From contig JACZWD010000085.1 in the NCBI GenBank assembly GCA_022572335.1, positions 1-10,211 on the forward strand: a DNA stretch of 10,211 bases, read 5' to 3'. The position numbers and the translations under genes are program-made. Below the pieces are notes generated by a model that was given only the letters and a program-made list of their open reading frames with translations, searched no databases and had not been told where the DNA came from. This DNA is from Pseudomonadota bacterium. GTDB taxonomy: Bacteria; Pseudomonadota; Alphaproteobacteria; Rhodospirillales; 2-02-FULL-58-16. Position 1 is the first letter of the stretch, and every line of letters begins with the position of its first letter. Below, piece by piece: positions 1 through 7,139 of the stretch.

Positions 1-12
1 GCTCTTCCGATC
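1..12. other. Probable leftover Illumina adapter sequence
   Basis: The first 12 bases, GCTCTTCCGATC, are identical to the 3' end of the standard Illumina adapter, which ends GCTCTTCCGATCT; only the final T is absent. An exact 12-base match sitting exactly at the sequence end is very unlikely by chance. I infer untrimmed adapter at a contig end. The bases happen to stay in frame with the gene fragment that follows, so the residues they encode should not be trusted. Confidence 0.75.
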
Positions 13-104
13 CCGCGCCGGTGGCCGCCAGGACCGACACCCGGATCGAGGACGCCATCCTGACCAAGGCCCGCCAGCTGCGCCGTGAAACCCTGAAACA
101 ATAG
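3..104 (+). CDS. C-terminal end of a DUF3576-like protein (5' partial)
   Basis: An open frame runs in from the left edge and stops at TAG 102-104, giving 33 residues that end IEDAILTKARQLRRETLKQ. An amphipathic 'ED-AILT-ARQLR' ending directly upstream of leuS resembles DUF3576 proteins, small proteins of unknown function that usually precede leuS in alphaproteobacteria. The assignment rests on this short tail plus gene context, both judged from memory. The first four codons overlap the adapter-like bases and may be artificial. Nothing can be said about a signal peptide or the start, which lie outside the window. It lies 95 bp before leuS on the same strand and may be cotranscribed with it. 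Confidence 0.6.
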   Translation, partial: SSDPAPVAARTDTRIEDAILTKARQLRRETLKQ

Positions 105-116
105 ACGCCATCCTCG

Positions 117-148
117 GAGACGGCGCGAGACGGCGCCGGCGGGCGCCG
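117..148 (+). repeat. 10-bp tandem duplication running into a GC hairpin
   Basis: GAGACGGCGC occurs twice head to tail (117-126 and 127-136). It merges into a perfect 7-bp stem: CGGCGCC at 131-137 and GGCGCCG at 142-148, with a 4-base loop. No T run follows, so it is not a convincing Rho-independent terminator. It lies between the DUF3576-like gene and leuS and could act as a transcript-end or leader structure. The rest of 105-199 shows no clear promoter. Confidence 0.5.
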
Positions 149-199
149 AAACGGCGAGCTTCGGGGGATTCAGGGGTCGCGGGAACCAATCGGGGCGCC

Positions 200-2761
200 A
201 TGGAGCGGTACAACTTCAAGGAAGCCGAGGTCAAGTGGCAAACGGTCTGGGAGGAGCGCCGCTGCTTCGCCGCGTCCGAGGACGCGGACCGCCCCAAGTA
301 CTATGTTCTTGAAATGTTCCCCTATCCTTCGGGCCGCATCCACATGGGGCACGTGCGCAACTACACCCTTGGCGACCTTGTCGCCCGCTACAAGCGCGCC
401 CGCGGGTTCAACGTGCTTCATCCCATGGGCTGGGACGCCTTCGGCCTGCCGGCGGAGAATGCGGCCAAAGAGAACAAGGTCCACCCGGCGGCGTGGACCC
501 ACGACAACATCGACACCATGCGCCAACAGCTCAAGTCCATGGGCCTTTCGTACGACTGGGCGCGCGAGGTGACCACGTGCGATCCCGAATACTACCGTCA
601 CGAACAGAAGATGTTCCTGGACTTCCTCGAACACGGCCTGGCCTACCGCAAGGAATCCTGGGTCAACTGGGACCCGGTGGAGAAAACGGTTCTGGCCAAC
701 GAACAGGTGATAGACGGCCGGGGATGGCGGTCCGGGGCGCCCGTGGAGAAGCGGCAACTGGCCCAGTGGTTCCTGCGCATCACCGCGTTCGCCGACGATC
801 TCCTGGAGACCCTGGAGTCCCTCGAGCGGTGGCCCGGGCGGGTGCGGCTGATGCAGGAAAAATGGATCGGCCGGTCGCAAGGCCTGCGCATGTTCTTCGC
901 CCTGAAGGGACGCGGCGACCGCCTGGAAGTGTACACGACGCGCGCCGACACCATCTTCGGCGCCACGTTCTGCGCCATCGCCGCCAATCACCCGCTGGCC
1001 CTGGAGCTGGCCGAAGGGGACGCGGACCTGGCCGCCTTCGTCGCCGAATGCAACCGTCTCGGCACCAGCGAAGCCGCCATCAAAACCGCCGGCAAGGAGG
1101 GCTACGACACCGGCCTCCGCGCCCTGCATCCCTTTGCCAGGGGGCGCGAGCTTCCGGTTTTCGTCGCCAATTTCGTGCTCATGGAATACGGCGCCGGCGC
1201 CATCTTCGGCTGTCCGGCCCACGACCAGCGCGACCTGGAATTCGCCCGCAGGTACGGCCTCGACGTCGTTCCCGTCGTTCTCCCGCCGGACGCCGATGCG
1301 GCCTCCTACGCCATCGGCGACGAGGCCTATCTGGATGACGGGTCGGTCATCAATTCGGATTTCCTGAACGGATTGAGCGTCGAGGAGGCCAAGGCCGAGG
1401 TGGCGCACCGCCTGAACGCCGCCGGTGCCGGAAAACCGGCGGTGATCTATCGCCTGCGCGACTGGGGGGTGTCCAGACAACGCTACTGGGGGTGCCCGAT
1501 CCCGGTCGTTCACTGTGCCGACTGCGGCATCGTTCCCGTCCCCGAGGCGGACCTTCCGGTCCGCCTCCCCGGGGACGCCGACCTGGAGGCGCCGGGCAAC
1601 CCGCTGGAGAACCATCCCACGTGGGCTCAGGTGGATTGCCCCGGCTGCGGCAAACCGGCCCGACGCGAGACCGATACCTTCGATACCTTCTTCGAATCGT
1701 CCTGGTACTTCGCCCGCTTCTGCTCGCCCCGGGCCGACACCGCCTTCCTGCGCGACTCCGTGGACTACTGGCTGCCGGTGGATCAGTACATCGGCGGCAT
1801 CGAGCACGCCGTTCTCCATCTCCTCTATTCACGCTTCTTCACCCGCGCCCTGAAACAGTGCGGATACCTGGGCATCAAGGAGCCCTTCGCCGGGCTCCTC
1901 ACCCAGGGGATGATCTGCCACGAGACCTATCGGGACGCCGACGGCGGCAAGTGGCTGTATCCGGAAGACGTGATTGGCGCCCAGGACGGCTCCCTCGTGC
2001 ACGCCACGACCGGGGCGCCGGTGACCGTCGGCCGGTCGGAGAAAATGAGCAAGTCCCGCAACAACGTGGTCGACCCCCAGGCCATCATCGACGCCTACGG
2101 CGCCGATACGGCGCGCCTGTTCATGTTGTCGGACAGTCCGCCGGACCGGGACCTGGATTGGACGGACGCGGGGATCGACGGCGCCTGGCGTTACGTGAAC
2201 CGGCTGTGGCGCATGGTCGCGGAACCGAAGGCCGCACTTGTTGCCGTCGGATCACCGATGCCCGGGGACCTGTCGCCGGCCGCCGGGACGGCACACCGGG
2301 CCATCCATAAAACCATTGCCAACGTGTCGGCGGACCTGGATAAGTTCCATTTCAACAAGGCGGTCGCCAGGGTGCGGGAACTGACCAATCTGTTGGAAGA
2401 CCTGGACGGCGCGGAGGACGGCTGGGTCCTGCGCGAGGGCCTGGAGACGGTGGCGCGCTTGATCGGTCCCATGATGCCTCACCTGGCGGAGGAAATGTGG
2501 CAGAGGCTGGGCCACGAGACGCTGTTGGCGGAGACGTCCTGGCCGGAGGCGGATGAATCCCTGCTCGAAGAAGACACCGTCACCGTCGCCGTCCAGGTCA
2601 ACGGGAAGCTCCGGGGAACGGTGCGTTTGCCCAAGGACAGCGATCGGGAATCCGCGACATCGGCCGCCCTGGATCTGGACAACGTGGTCAAGGCCGTCGG
2701 CGGCAGGCCCGTGCGCAAGGTCATCGTGGTGCCCAACAGGATCATCAATGTCGTCGTTTAG
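200..2761 (+). CDS. leuS: Leucyl-tRNA synthetase
   Basis: This cytoplasmic class I synthetase charges tRNA-Leu with leucine using ATP, and its CP1 domain hydrolyses mischarged tRNA. The 853 residues match the family length (860 in E. coli). The Rossmann fold carries the HIGH signature as HMGH at residues 48-51. Zinc-type cysteine pairs are at 439/442 and 480/483. The editing domain shows TTRADT at 246-251, where TTRPDT is the E. coli form, and the HDQRD motif at 341-345. KMSKS is intact at 615-619. The helical anticodon-binding region follows, then the small LeuRS-specific C-terminal domain ending KVIVVPNRIINVVV. ATG 200 fits because MERYNFKEAEVKWQ is the normal family N-terminus; the G-rich stretch before it gives only a weak ribosome site. 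It is the first complete gene of a leuS-lptE-holA operon. No frameshift is seen. Confidence 0.98.
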   Translation: MERYNFKEAEVKWQTVWEERRCFAASEDADRPKYYVLEMFPYPSGRIHMGHVRNYTLGDLVARYKRARGFNVLHPMGWDAFGLPAENAAKENKVHPAAWTHDNIDTMRQQLKSMGLSYDWAREVTTCDPEYYRHEQKMFLDFLEHGLAYRKESWVNWDPVEKTVLANEQVIDGRGWRSGAPVEKRQLAQWFLRITAFADDLLETLESLERWPGRVRLMQEKWIGRSQGLRMFFALKGRGDRLEVYTTRADTIFGATFCAIAANHPLALELAEGDADLAAFVAECNRLGTSEAAIKTAGKEGYDTGLRALHPFARGRELPVFVANFVLMEYGAGAIFGCPAHDQRDLEFARRYGLDVVPVVLPPDADAASYAIGDEAYLDDGSVINSDFLNGLSVEEAKAEVAHRLNAAGAGKPAVIYRLRDWGVSRQRYWGCPIPVVHCADCGIVPVPEADLPVRLPGDADLEAPGNPLENHPTWAQVDCPGCGKPARRETDTFDTFFESSWYFARFCSPRADTAFLRDSVDYWLPVDQYIGGIEHAVLHLLYSRFFTRALKQCGYLGIKEPFAGLLTQGMICHETYRDADGGKWLYPEDVIGAQDGSLVHATTGAPVTVGRSEKMSKSRNNVVDPQAIIDAYGADTARLFMLSDSPPDRDLDWTDAGIDGAWRYVNRLWRMVAEPKAALVAVGSPMPGDLSPAAGTAHRAIHKTIANVSADLDKFHFNKAVARVRELTNLLEDLDGAEDGWVLREGLETVARLIGPMMPHLAEEMWQRLGHETLLAETSWPEADESLLEEDTVTVAVQVNGKLRGTVRLPKDSDRESATSAALDLDNVVKAVGGRPVRKVIVVPNRIINVVV
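2738..2741 (+). promoter_or_regulatory. Ribosome binding site for lptE, inside leuS
   Basis: AGGA is followed by a 6-base spacer and ATG at 2748. This decides the lptE start, because the open frame itself extends back to 2553 through leuS. A start at 2748 also places a lipoprotein signal peptide at the N-terminus. Confidence 0.6.
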
Positions 2762-3266
2762 GACATTGGCGCCGCTTTTTGTCGTGCTCCTTCTCGGGGC
2801 CTGCGGCTTCCGCTCGCTGTACGGAACCGACGCGACCGGGGACGCCCCCGGCGAACTGGCGACCATCAAAGTCAACCCCATCCCCGACCGCCTCGGCCAA
2901 CAGTTGCACAATAACCTCCTGGACCTCCTCAATCCCCGGGGACGCCCGGCCAACCCCCGGTACCTCCTGAACGTCGGCCTCGATCAGTCCATCCAGCGCC
3001 TGGCGATCGAGAAGGACGCGTTTGCGACGCGGGCCAACCTCAGGCTGCTCGCGAAATTTTACCTCCAGGATCCGGACAGCCGGGAAATCGTGCTCTCGGG
3101 CAGGAGCCTGGTGGTGAGCAGCTACAATATCCTGGACTCGGAATTCGCCACCCTGATGGCGGAGAAGGACGCCAAGGCCCGCGCCGCCCGCGAACTCGCC
3201 TACGACATCCGCACGCGGCTGGCCGCGTTCTTCGTACGTCGAGGAGGCGGGGAAAAAAGCCGGTGA
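2748..3266 (+). CDS. lptE: LPS-assembly lipoprotein LptE
   Basis: LptE is an outer-membrane lipoprotein that plugs the LptD barrel and helps insert lipopolysaccharide into the outer leaflet. The 172-residue product begins with a short n-region (MSSFRT), a hydrophobic stretch (LAPLFVVLLL) and a lipobox LGAC with the lipidated cysteine at residue 19. CGFRSLYG follows, the form typical of alphaproteobacterial LptE. The rest is the low-conservation LptE/RlpB-type alpha/beta fold, ending in a basic tail. The start overlaps the last 14 bp of leuS and the stop overlaps the holA GTG, so translation is probably coupled. The longer in-frame extension back to 2553 lies in the leuS coding sequence, lacks a signal peptide and is rejected. 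Confidence 0.92.
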   Translation: MSSFRTLAPLFVVLLLGACGFRSLYGTDATGDAPGELATIKVNPIPDRLGQQLHNNLLDLLNPRGRPANPRYLLNVGLDQSIQRLAIEKDAFATRANLRLLAKFYLQDPDSREIVLSGRSLVVSSYNILDSEFATLMAEKDAKARAARELAYDIRTRLAAFFVRRGGGEKSR

Positions 3267-4297
3267 AGATCTCCGGCGCGCAAATCGAGCGGTTCCTGCG
3301 CCGGCCCGACCCTGCCGTTGTCTGCACGTTGGTTTACGGGCCCGACCAGGGCCTGGTGCGCGAGCGGGCCGAAACCCTGGTCCGCCACGTGGCCGGGGAC
3401 CTCGACGATCCTTTCCGGGTGGTCGAACTGACCGCCGTTGCGGTGGCGAACGATCCGGCGCGCCTGTCCGACGAGGCGGCGGCCCTCAGCTTTTCCGGCG
3501 GCCTGCAGGTGGTGTGGGTGCGCGCCGCCAGCGACGGCCTGACCAAGGTCTTCGAGGACTTCCTCGCCGGCGCCCGCGACGACGCCCAGGTGGTGGTGGA
3601 GGCCGGGCCCCTTGGGGCCCGCTCGTCCCTGCGCCGGGTCTTCGAACGCGCCGGGAACGCCGCGGCGCTGGCATGCTACCAGGACGACGCGCGCGGCCTG
3701 CGCGGGATTATCACGGAGTCCCTGGCCAGCCATGGGTTGACGGCTGCGCCGGACGCTCTTGCGTATCTCATGGAAAACCTCGGCGCCGACCGCCAGGTGA
3801 CCCGAAACGAACTGGAAAAGCTGGCGCTCTATAAGGGCGGGCCCGGCACCGTCAGCCTGGAGGACGCCGCCGCCAGCGTCGGCGACAGCGCCGCCACATC
3901 GTATGACGCGGTGGCGTATGCGGCCGCCGGGGGCGATCAGCCGGGCCTGGACCGGGCGCTGAATCGCGCCTTCACGGAGGGACTCCACGCCGTCGGCCTG
4001 TTGCGGGCCGTCGCCCGCCACCTGCGGCGCCTGCATCTGGCCATCGCCCAGGTGGCCCGGGGACGTTCGCCCGAGCAGGCCATGAAGGCCCTGAGGCCGC
4101 CCGTCATCTTCATTTTCGCCGGCCGTTTCCGCGCCCAGATGAGCGCCTGGCCCAACCACCGCCTGGCCGACGCCATGGAAATCCTCATCGCGGCCGAGGT
4201 CGAGTGCAAGACCACGGGCCTGCCGGCGCGCGCCGTCTGCGGCCGCGCCCTGATGCGCATCGCCCAGGCGGCGCGGCAATCCCACGCCCGTCGCTGA
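3263..4297 (+). CDS. holA: DNA polymerase III delta subunit
   Basis: Delta is part of the clamp-loader complex. It opens the beta sliding clamp so that it can be placed on primed DNA. The product is 344 residues, the usual length. The N-terminal AAA+-like domain starts MKISGAQIERFL and has VYGPDQGLVRERAE at about residues 23-36, the degenerate nucleotide-site segment typical of delta. Domain II (about 140-210) contains NLGADRQVTRNELEKLALY. The helical C-terminal domain carries AVGLLRAVARHLRRL and the usual basic end. The start is GTG at 3263, sharing the GTGA overlap with the lptE stop; GGGGA and GAGGAGG lie just upstream. It is the last gene of the leuS operon and is followed by the convergent intergenic region. 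Confidence 0.95.
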   Translation: MKISGAQIERFLRRPDPAVVCTLVYGPDQGLVRERAETLVRHVAGDLDDPFRVVELTAVAVANDPARLSDEAAALSFSGGLQVVWVRAASDGLTKVFEDFLAGARDDAQVVVEAGPLGARSSLRRVFERAGNAAALACYQDDARGLRGIITESLASHGLTAAPDALAYLMENLGADRQVTRNELEKLALYKGGPGTVSLEDAAASVGDSAATSYDAVAYAAAGGDQPGLDRALNRAFTEGLHAVGLLRAVARHLRRLHLAIAQVARGRSPEQAMKALRPPVIFIFAGRFRAQMSAWPNHRLADAMEILIAAEVECKTTGLPARAVCGRALMRIAQAARQSHARR

Positions 4298-4298
4298 T

Positions 4299-4490
4299 TC
4301 CGCCAACCGGCGGTGGCCTTACGGCCATGGGGGGGCTCCTGCCTGCGCGAAGCCGGAGCTTCGCTTCGGCGAAGGCAGGCCGCCCCCACCACCCCGCCGG
4401 GGGATTTCAACCCCCCCGGACCCCCGTATTATTGGGTTCCAAGGGCCGCCGCCCGTGGTGGGGATCAAAAAGGGCAAAGCCCCTTTGGCC
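4299..4490. repeat. Multi-hairpin intergenic element, probably a dispersed repeat
   Basis: This is the main content of the 292-bp gap between the convergent holA and parB genes. It is a row of inverted repeats. CCGCC/GGCGG pairs 4300-4304 with 4309-4313. CCTGCCT 4338-4344 pairs with AGGCAGG 4373-4379 and encloses GCGAAGC 4347-4353 with GCTTCGC 4358-4364. CCGGGGG 4397-4403 pairs with CCCCCGG 4413-4419. CCCCACCAC 4384-4392 pairs with GTGGTGGGG 4455-4463. The last is the AAAGGGC..GCCC.TTT stem near 4469-4486. From memory, arrays of G/C-run hairpins with phrases such as GAAGC..GCTTCGGCGAAGGCAGG and GGGGTCC recur between genes in Rhodospirillales-type genomes; this has not been checked. There is no open frame with a recognisable protein. 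Confidence 0.6.
4467..4486 (-). terminator. Probable terminator of the mnmG-rsmG-parA-parB operon
   Basis: Read on the minus strand, AAAGGG(G)C, a TTT loop and GCCCTTT form a stem with one bulged G and continue into a run of five Ts. It lies about 100 bp beyond the parB stop. On the plus strand the same stem has only three Ts after it, so it may also weakly stop transcription coming from holA. Bulge and weak A-T base make this a moderate call. Confidence 0.5.
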
Positions 4491-4536
4491 CCATCCGTTC
4501 ACTGTATTCTCGCGCGGCCCCGGCCCGGTTGCGGAA

Positions 4537-4554
4537 CGATCCGGGGACGGATCG
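4537..4554. repeat. Perfect hairpin just downstream of parB
   Basis: CGATCCG 4537-4543 pairs with CGGATCG 4548-4554 around the loop GGGA. It lies about 35 bp past the parB stop codon. No T tract follows on either strand. It may stabilise the 3' end of the parB message. The rest of 4491-4589 holds nothing I can name. Confidence 0.45.
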
Positions 4555-4589
4555 ACCCGGAGCACCGGTGACCGTGGCGGCGTGGGCTT

Positions 4590-5708
4590 TTATTCGCTCT
4601 TATCGGTCGCGGTGGGATCGTCCGGCCGGTCCGCCTCCGGCCCGGCGGCGGACGGCGATTCATCGGCGCCTTCGGCCCCTTCGCCCGCGGGCCTTCCGGA
4701 GTCTTCGGAGTCTTCGGGAATTTCGGGCCCGGACGGTGCTTCGGCGGCGGTTTCGGGGAGCGGCCCAGGCCCATCCGCGGCAATCCCATCGGTCGCCTCG
4801 ACGGGGTCGGGCCCGGGGGCCGGCGGCCCGGCGCCGTGGGGCTCGTGACTCAAACGATGGAGGATGTCGTCGAGCTGGTCCAATGACCGGTAATGGATGA
4901 CCAGCGAACCGCCGCCGCCGCGGAACTTTATCTCCACCTTAAGGCCCAAAAGGTTTGTCAGGTCCCGCTCCAGGGAAAGGGTGTCGGCATCCTTTTCTGC
5001 CACGTGGCGCCGGGCCCTGGTCCGCACGCCCTTGCTGTGGGCCAGCTTTTCGGTCTGGCGCACGTTCAGGCCCTGGCGTACCACCTGGCGGGCGAGGGCG
5101 GCGGGATTTTCGGCGTTGAGCAGGGCGCGCGCGTGGCCCGCGGTGAGGGCGCCGCCGTCCACCAGTTCCTTGACCGAATCGGGCAGCCTCAACAGGCGCA
5201 CCATGTTGGCCACGTAACTGCGGCTCTTGCCTACGGCCCGGGCCAGGTTGGTCTGGGTTTGGTCGAACTCCTTCAACAACCGGCTGTAGCCTGCCGCCTC
5301 TTCGAGGGGCGAAAGGTCCTGGCGCTGCAGGTTCTCGACGAGGCCGATCTCCAGGACCTCCCGGTCGGAGAAGTCCCTGACGACCACCGGGATCTCGTGC
5401 ACCTGGGCCCGCTGGGCGGCCCGCCAGCGCCGTTCGCCGGCGACGATCTCGAAGGCGTTGGCGTGTTCCGGGTGGCGCCGCACAAGGAGGGGCTGCAGGA
5501 TGCCCTTGTCGCGGATGGATTGGGCCAGGGACTGGATCTGTTCGTCGTCCACCCGGTGACGGGGCTGATAGGGGCCCGGGTGGACGAACTCGACGGGCAC
5601 CATTCTGGACACCCGGAGCCTGTCCGGCTCGGTGTAGTCTTCGCTGTCCTCCCCGAGCAGGGCGGCAAGGCCGCGGCCCAGCTGGCTGCGTTTCTTGTCG
5701 CCGGCCAT
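4590..5708 (-). CDS. parB: Chromosome-partitioning protein ParB with acidic C-terminal tail
   Basis: ParB is a CTP-dependent DNA clamp that loads at parS, spreads along the chromosome and stimulates ParA ATPase, driving origin segregation. The 372 residues show the ParA-contacting peptide GRGLAALLGE (11-20), the CTP-binding motifs GERRWRA (91-97) and ENLQR (125-129), a helix-turn-helix region around 150-180, and the C-terminal dimerisation segment GLKVEIKF..GGGGSLVIHY..LDDIL (255-283). The usual protein ends near residue 289. Here 83 further residues follow, with 21 acidic, 3 Lys/Arg, 17 proline and no aromatic residues, so probably disordered. The tail's codons end mostly in G or C like the rest of the gene, so it looks truly coded. 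ATG overlaps the parA stop as TGATG. It is the last gene of the minus-strand operon. Confidence 0.96.
   Translation of the reverse strand: MAGDKKRSQLGRGLAALLGEDSEDYTEPDRLRVSRMVPVEFVHPGPYQPRHRVDDEQIQSLAQSIRDKGILQPLLVRRHPEHANAFEIVAGERRWRAAQRAQVHEIPVVVRDFSDREVLEIGLVENLQRQDLSPLEEAAGYSRLLKEFDQTQTNLARAVGKSRSYVANMVRLLRLPDSVKELVDGGALTAGHARALLNAENPAALARQVVRQGLNVRQTEKLAHSKGVRTRARRHVAEKDADTLSLERDLTNLLGLKVEIKFRGGGGSLVIHYRSLDQLDDILHRLSHEPHGAGPPAPGPDPVEATDGIAADGPGPLPETAAEAPSGPEIPEDSEDSGRPAGEGAEGADESPSAAGPEADRPDDPTATDKSE
4697..4714 (-). repeat. 9-bp tandem repeat in the parB tail
   Basis: CGGAGTCTT occurs twice in a row on the plus strand, followed by a partial third copy. On the coding strand it gives an acidic SED/EDS repeat in the disordered tail of ParB. 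A 9-bp unit keeps frame, so copy number could vary between strains without breaking the gene. Confidence 0.6.
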
Positions 5709-6511
5709 CAGGCCGCCACCCGGCGCTCGCGCCGGAGCACCTCTCTGGCCAGGTGGATATAAGCCTGGGATCCGGCGCAGCGCATGTCATAAACCAGGAC
5801 CGGCCTGCCGTGCGAGGGGGCCTCGGATACCCGCACGTTGCGGGGAATTACCGTTTCGTAGACCATGTCGCCGAAATAGGCGCGGACGTCCGCGGCCACC
5901 AGCTCGGACAAATTATTGCGTTTATCGAACATGGTTAACACAATACCTTGTATGTCGAGCCCGGGGTTGAAGGCTCGTTTCACCCGCCCAATGGTCTTGA
6001 TCAGGTTGCTTATGCCTTCCAGGGCGAAGAACTCGCACTGCACCGGCACGAGCACGGCCTGGGCGCAGACCATGGCGTTGACGGTGATCAGGCCGAGGGC
6101 CGGCGGGCAATCGATGAGGACGTAATCATAGTCCACGGCTCCGCTCTCCATGGCATCGCGGAGGCGGAATTCGCGGCGCGTCACGTTCACCAGTTCTATT
6201 TCGGCACCGGAAAGGTCGACCCCGGAGGGCACCAGCCTGAGCCCCGGAATGGCCGTGTCCATGACCGCGTCCTCGAGGCGCGTCTCGCCGATCAAAACGT
6301 GGTAGGAATTGGGTTCCCTCTGGTGGCGCGCGATGCCGAGACCGGTGCTGGCATTGCCCTGGGGGTCCAGATCGATGATCAGGACCTTCTTGCGGACGGC
6401 GGCAAGGGCGGTGGCCAGATTGATCGCGGTGGTGGTCTTGCCGACGCCGCCCTTCTGGTTGGCCACGGCGATGATCCGCGTACCTCGCCGGATCGTGCTA
6501 GTGTCACCCAT
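5708..6511 (-). CDS. parA: Chromosome-partitioning ATPase ParA
   Basis: ParA is a Walker-type ATPase that binds the nucleoid as an ATP dimer and forms the gradient along which ParB-parS complexes move. The 267-residue length fits a chromosomal ParA without the N-terminal DNA-binding domain of some plasmid ParAs. The deviant Walker A KGGVGKT is at residues 20-26 with signature lysine 20. Motif A' DLDPQGNAS is at 47-55, and Walker B VLIDCPPALG at 131-140. ATG 6511 overlaps the rsmG stop by 8 bp (ATGGGTGA). A GGAGG lies 15 bases upstream, rather far, so coupling to rsmG translation is likely. Residues about 187-200 are encoded by an unusually AT-rich patch that includes rare ATA and TTA codons. 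Confidence 0.97.
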   Translation of the reverse strand: MGDTSTIRRGTRIIAVANQKGGVGKTTTAINLATALAAVRKKVLIIDLDPQGNASTGLGIARHQREPNSYHVLIGETRLEDAVMDTAIPGLRLVPSGVDLSGAEIELVNVTRREFRLRDAMESGAVDYDYVLIDCPPALGLITVNAMVCAQAVLVPVQCEFFALEGISNLIKTIGRVKRAFNPGLDIQGIVLTMFDKRNNLSELVAADVRAYFGDMVYETVIPRNVRVSEAPSHGRPVLVYDMRCAGSQAYIHLAREVLRRERRVAA

Positions 6512-7139
6512 GGCGGGGAGAAATGTCCTCCAGTTTCAGGATCACCCCGGACGGATCCGATATGCTGTCGATGCGCGTCACGGCCATCATCCAGTTTTTC
6601 GCCGATTCCGTCAATTCCCGTTGTGCCGTCCGGCCCTTGAGGAAAAGACACAGGCCGCCGCCGGCCAGGAAGGGCCGGGCGTAGGCGATCAGCTTGTCCA
6701 GGGAGGCGAAGGCGCGCGCCGTGATCACGTCGGCGGCAAAGGGTTTCAAGTCCTCGATGCGGCAATTGTGGACGATGGCCGGGGCCTCCGTCACCCGGAC
6801 AATTTCCCGCAGGAAGGCGCATTTGCGCCCGTTGGCCTCCACAAGCTGGACCGGCGCCGTCCCCATGACGGCCAGCACCAGACCCGGAAATCCGGCGCCG
6901 CTGCCCAGGTCAAGGACGGCACGGGCGTCCGCCGGCAGGAGGGGAAGAAGTTGGGCCGAGTCCAGCACATGGCGCCGCCAAACGTCGGCCAGGGTCCCCC
7001 GGCCCACCAGATTGATCCGGCGCTGCCATTTGCCGAGCAGGTCCACATAGGCGGCGAGGCGCGCCAGGGTGCCGTCGGCAACCCCGGTCAACGCCTGGAA
7101 CGCTTCAGGAGAAAGGGGCGGACGGGGCTTGACTGCCAT
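6504..7139 (-). CDS. rsmG: 16S rRNA (guanine-527-N7) methyltransferase
   Basis: RsmG (GidB) uses S-adenosylmethionine to methylate N7 of G527 of 16S rRNA; loss of it gives low-level streptomycin resistance in several bacteria. From ATG 7139 the product is 211 residues, a normal length. NLVGRGTLADVWRRHVLDSAQLLP (43-66) and the SAM-binding LDLGSGAGFPG (76-86) are hallmark segments, followed by VEANGRKCAFL and ARAFASLDKL. A longer reading would start at GTG 7164-7166, but that GTG is the centre of a parS palindrome and adds only nine unremarkable residues, so ATG 7139 is preferred; GGGA lies four bases before it. The start lies within the mnmG end (35-bp overlap) and the stop within the parA start. 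Confidence 0.94.
   Translation of the reverse strand: MAVKPRPPLSPEAFQALTGVADGTLARLAAYVDLLGKWQRRINLVGRGTLADVWRRHVLDSAQLLPLLPADARAVLDLGSGAGFPGLVLAVMGTAPVQLVEANGRKCAFLREIVRVTEAPAIVHNCRIEDLKPFAADVITARAFASLDKLIAYARPFLAGGGLCLFLKGRTAQRELTESAKNWMMAVTRIDSISDPSGVILKLEDISPRHG

Noticed and set aside
170..1819. 549-residue open frame antisense to leuS
   Set aside because: It mirrors leuS codons in GC-rich DNA, has no recognisable domain, and leuS itself is beyond doubt.
2553..2747. Upstream extension of lptE within leuS
   Set aside because: The added 65 residues are leuS read in another frame and would bury the lipoprotein signal peptide that begins at ATG 2748.
4313..4900. Plus-strand open frames across the intergenic region into parB
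   Set aside because: They consist of translated hairpin repeats and antisense parB tail, low in complexity, with no ribosome site or known domain.
4990..5010. CACGTG-centred palindrome in parB, similar to others near 1619 and 3388
   Set aside because: The arms (GCCACGTGGC and similar) do not match the TTTCACGTGAAA parS core; short palindromes are common in GC-rich coding DNA.
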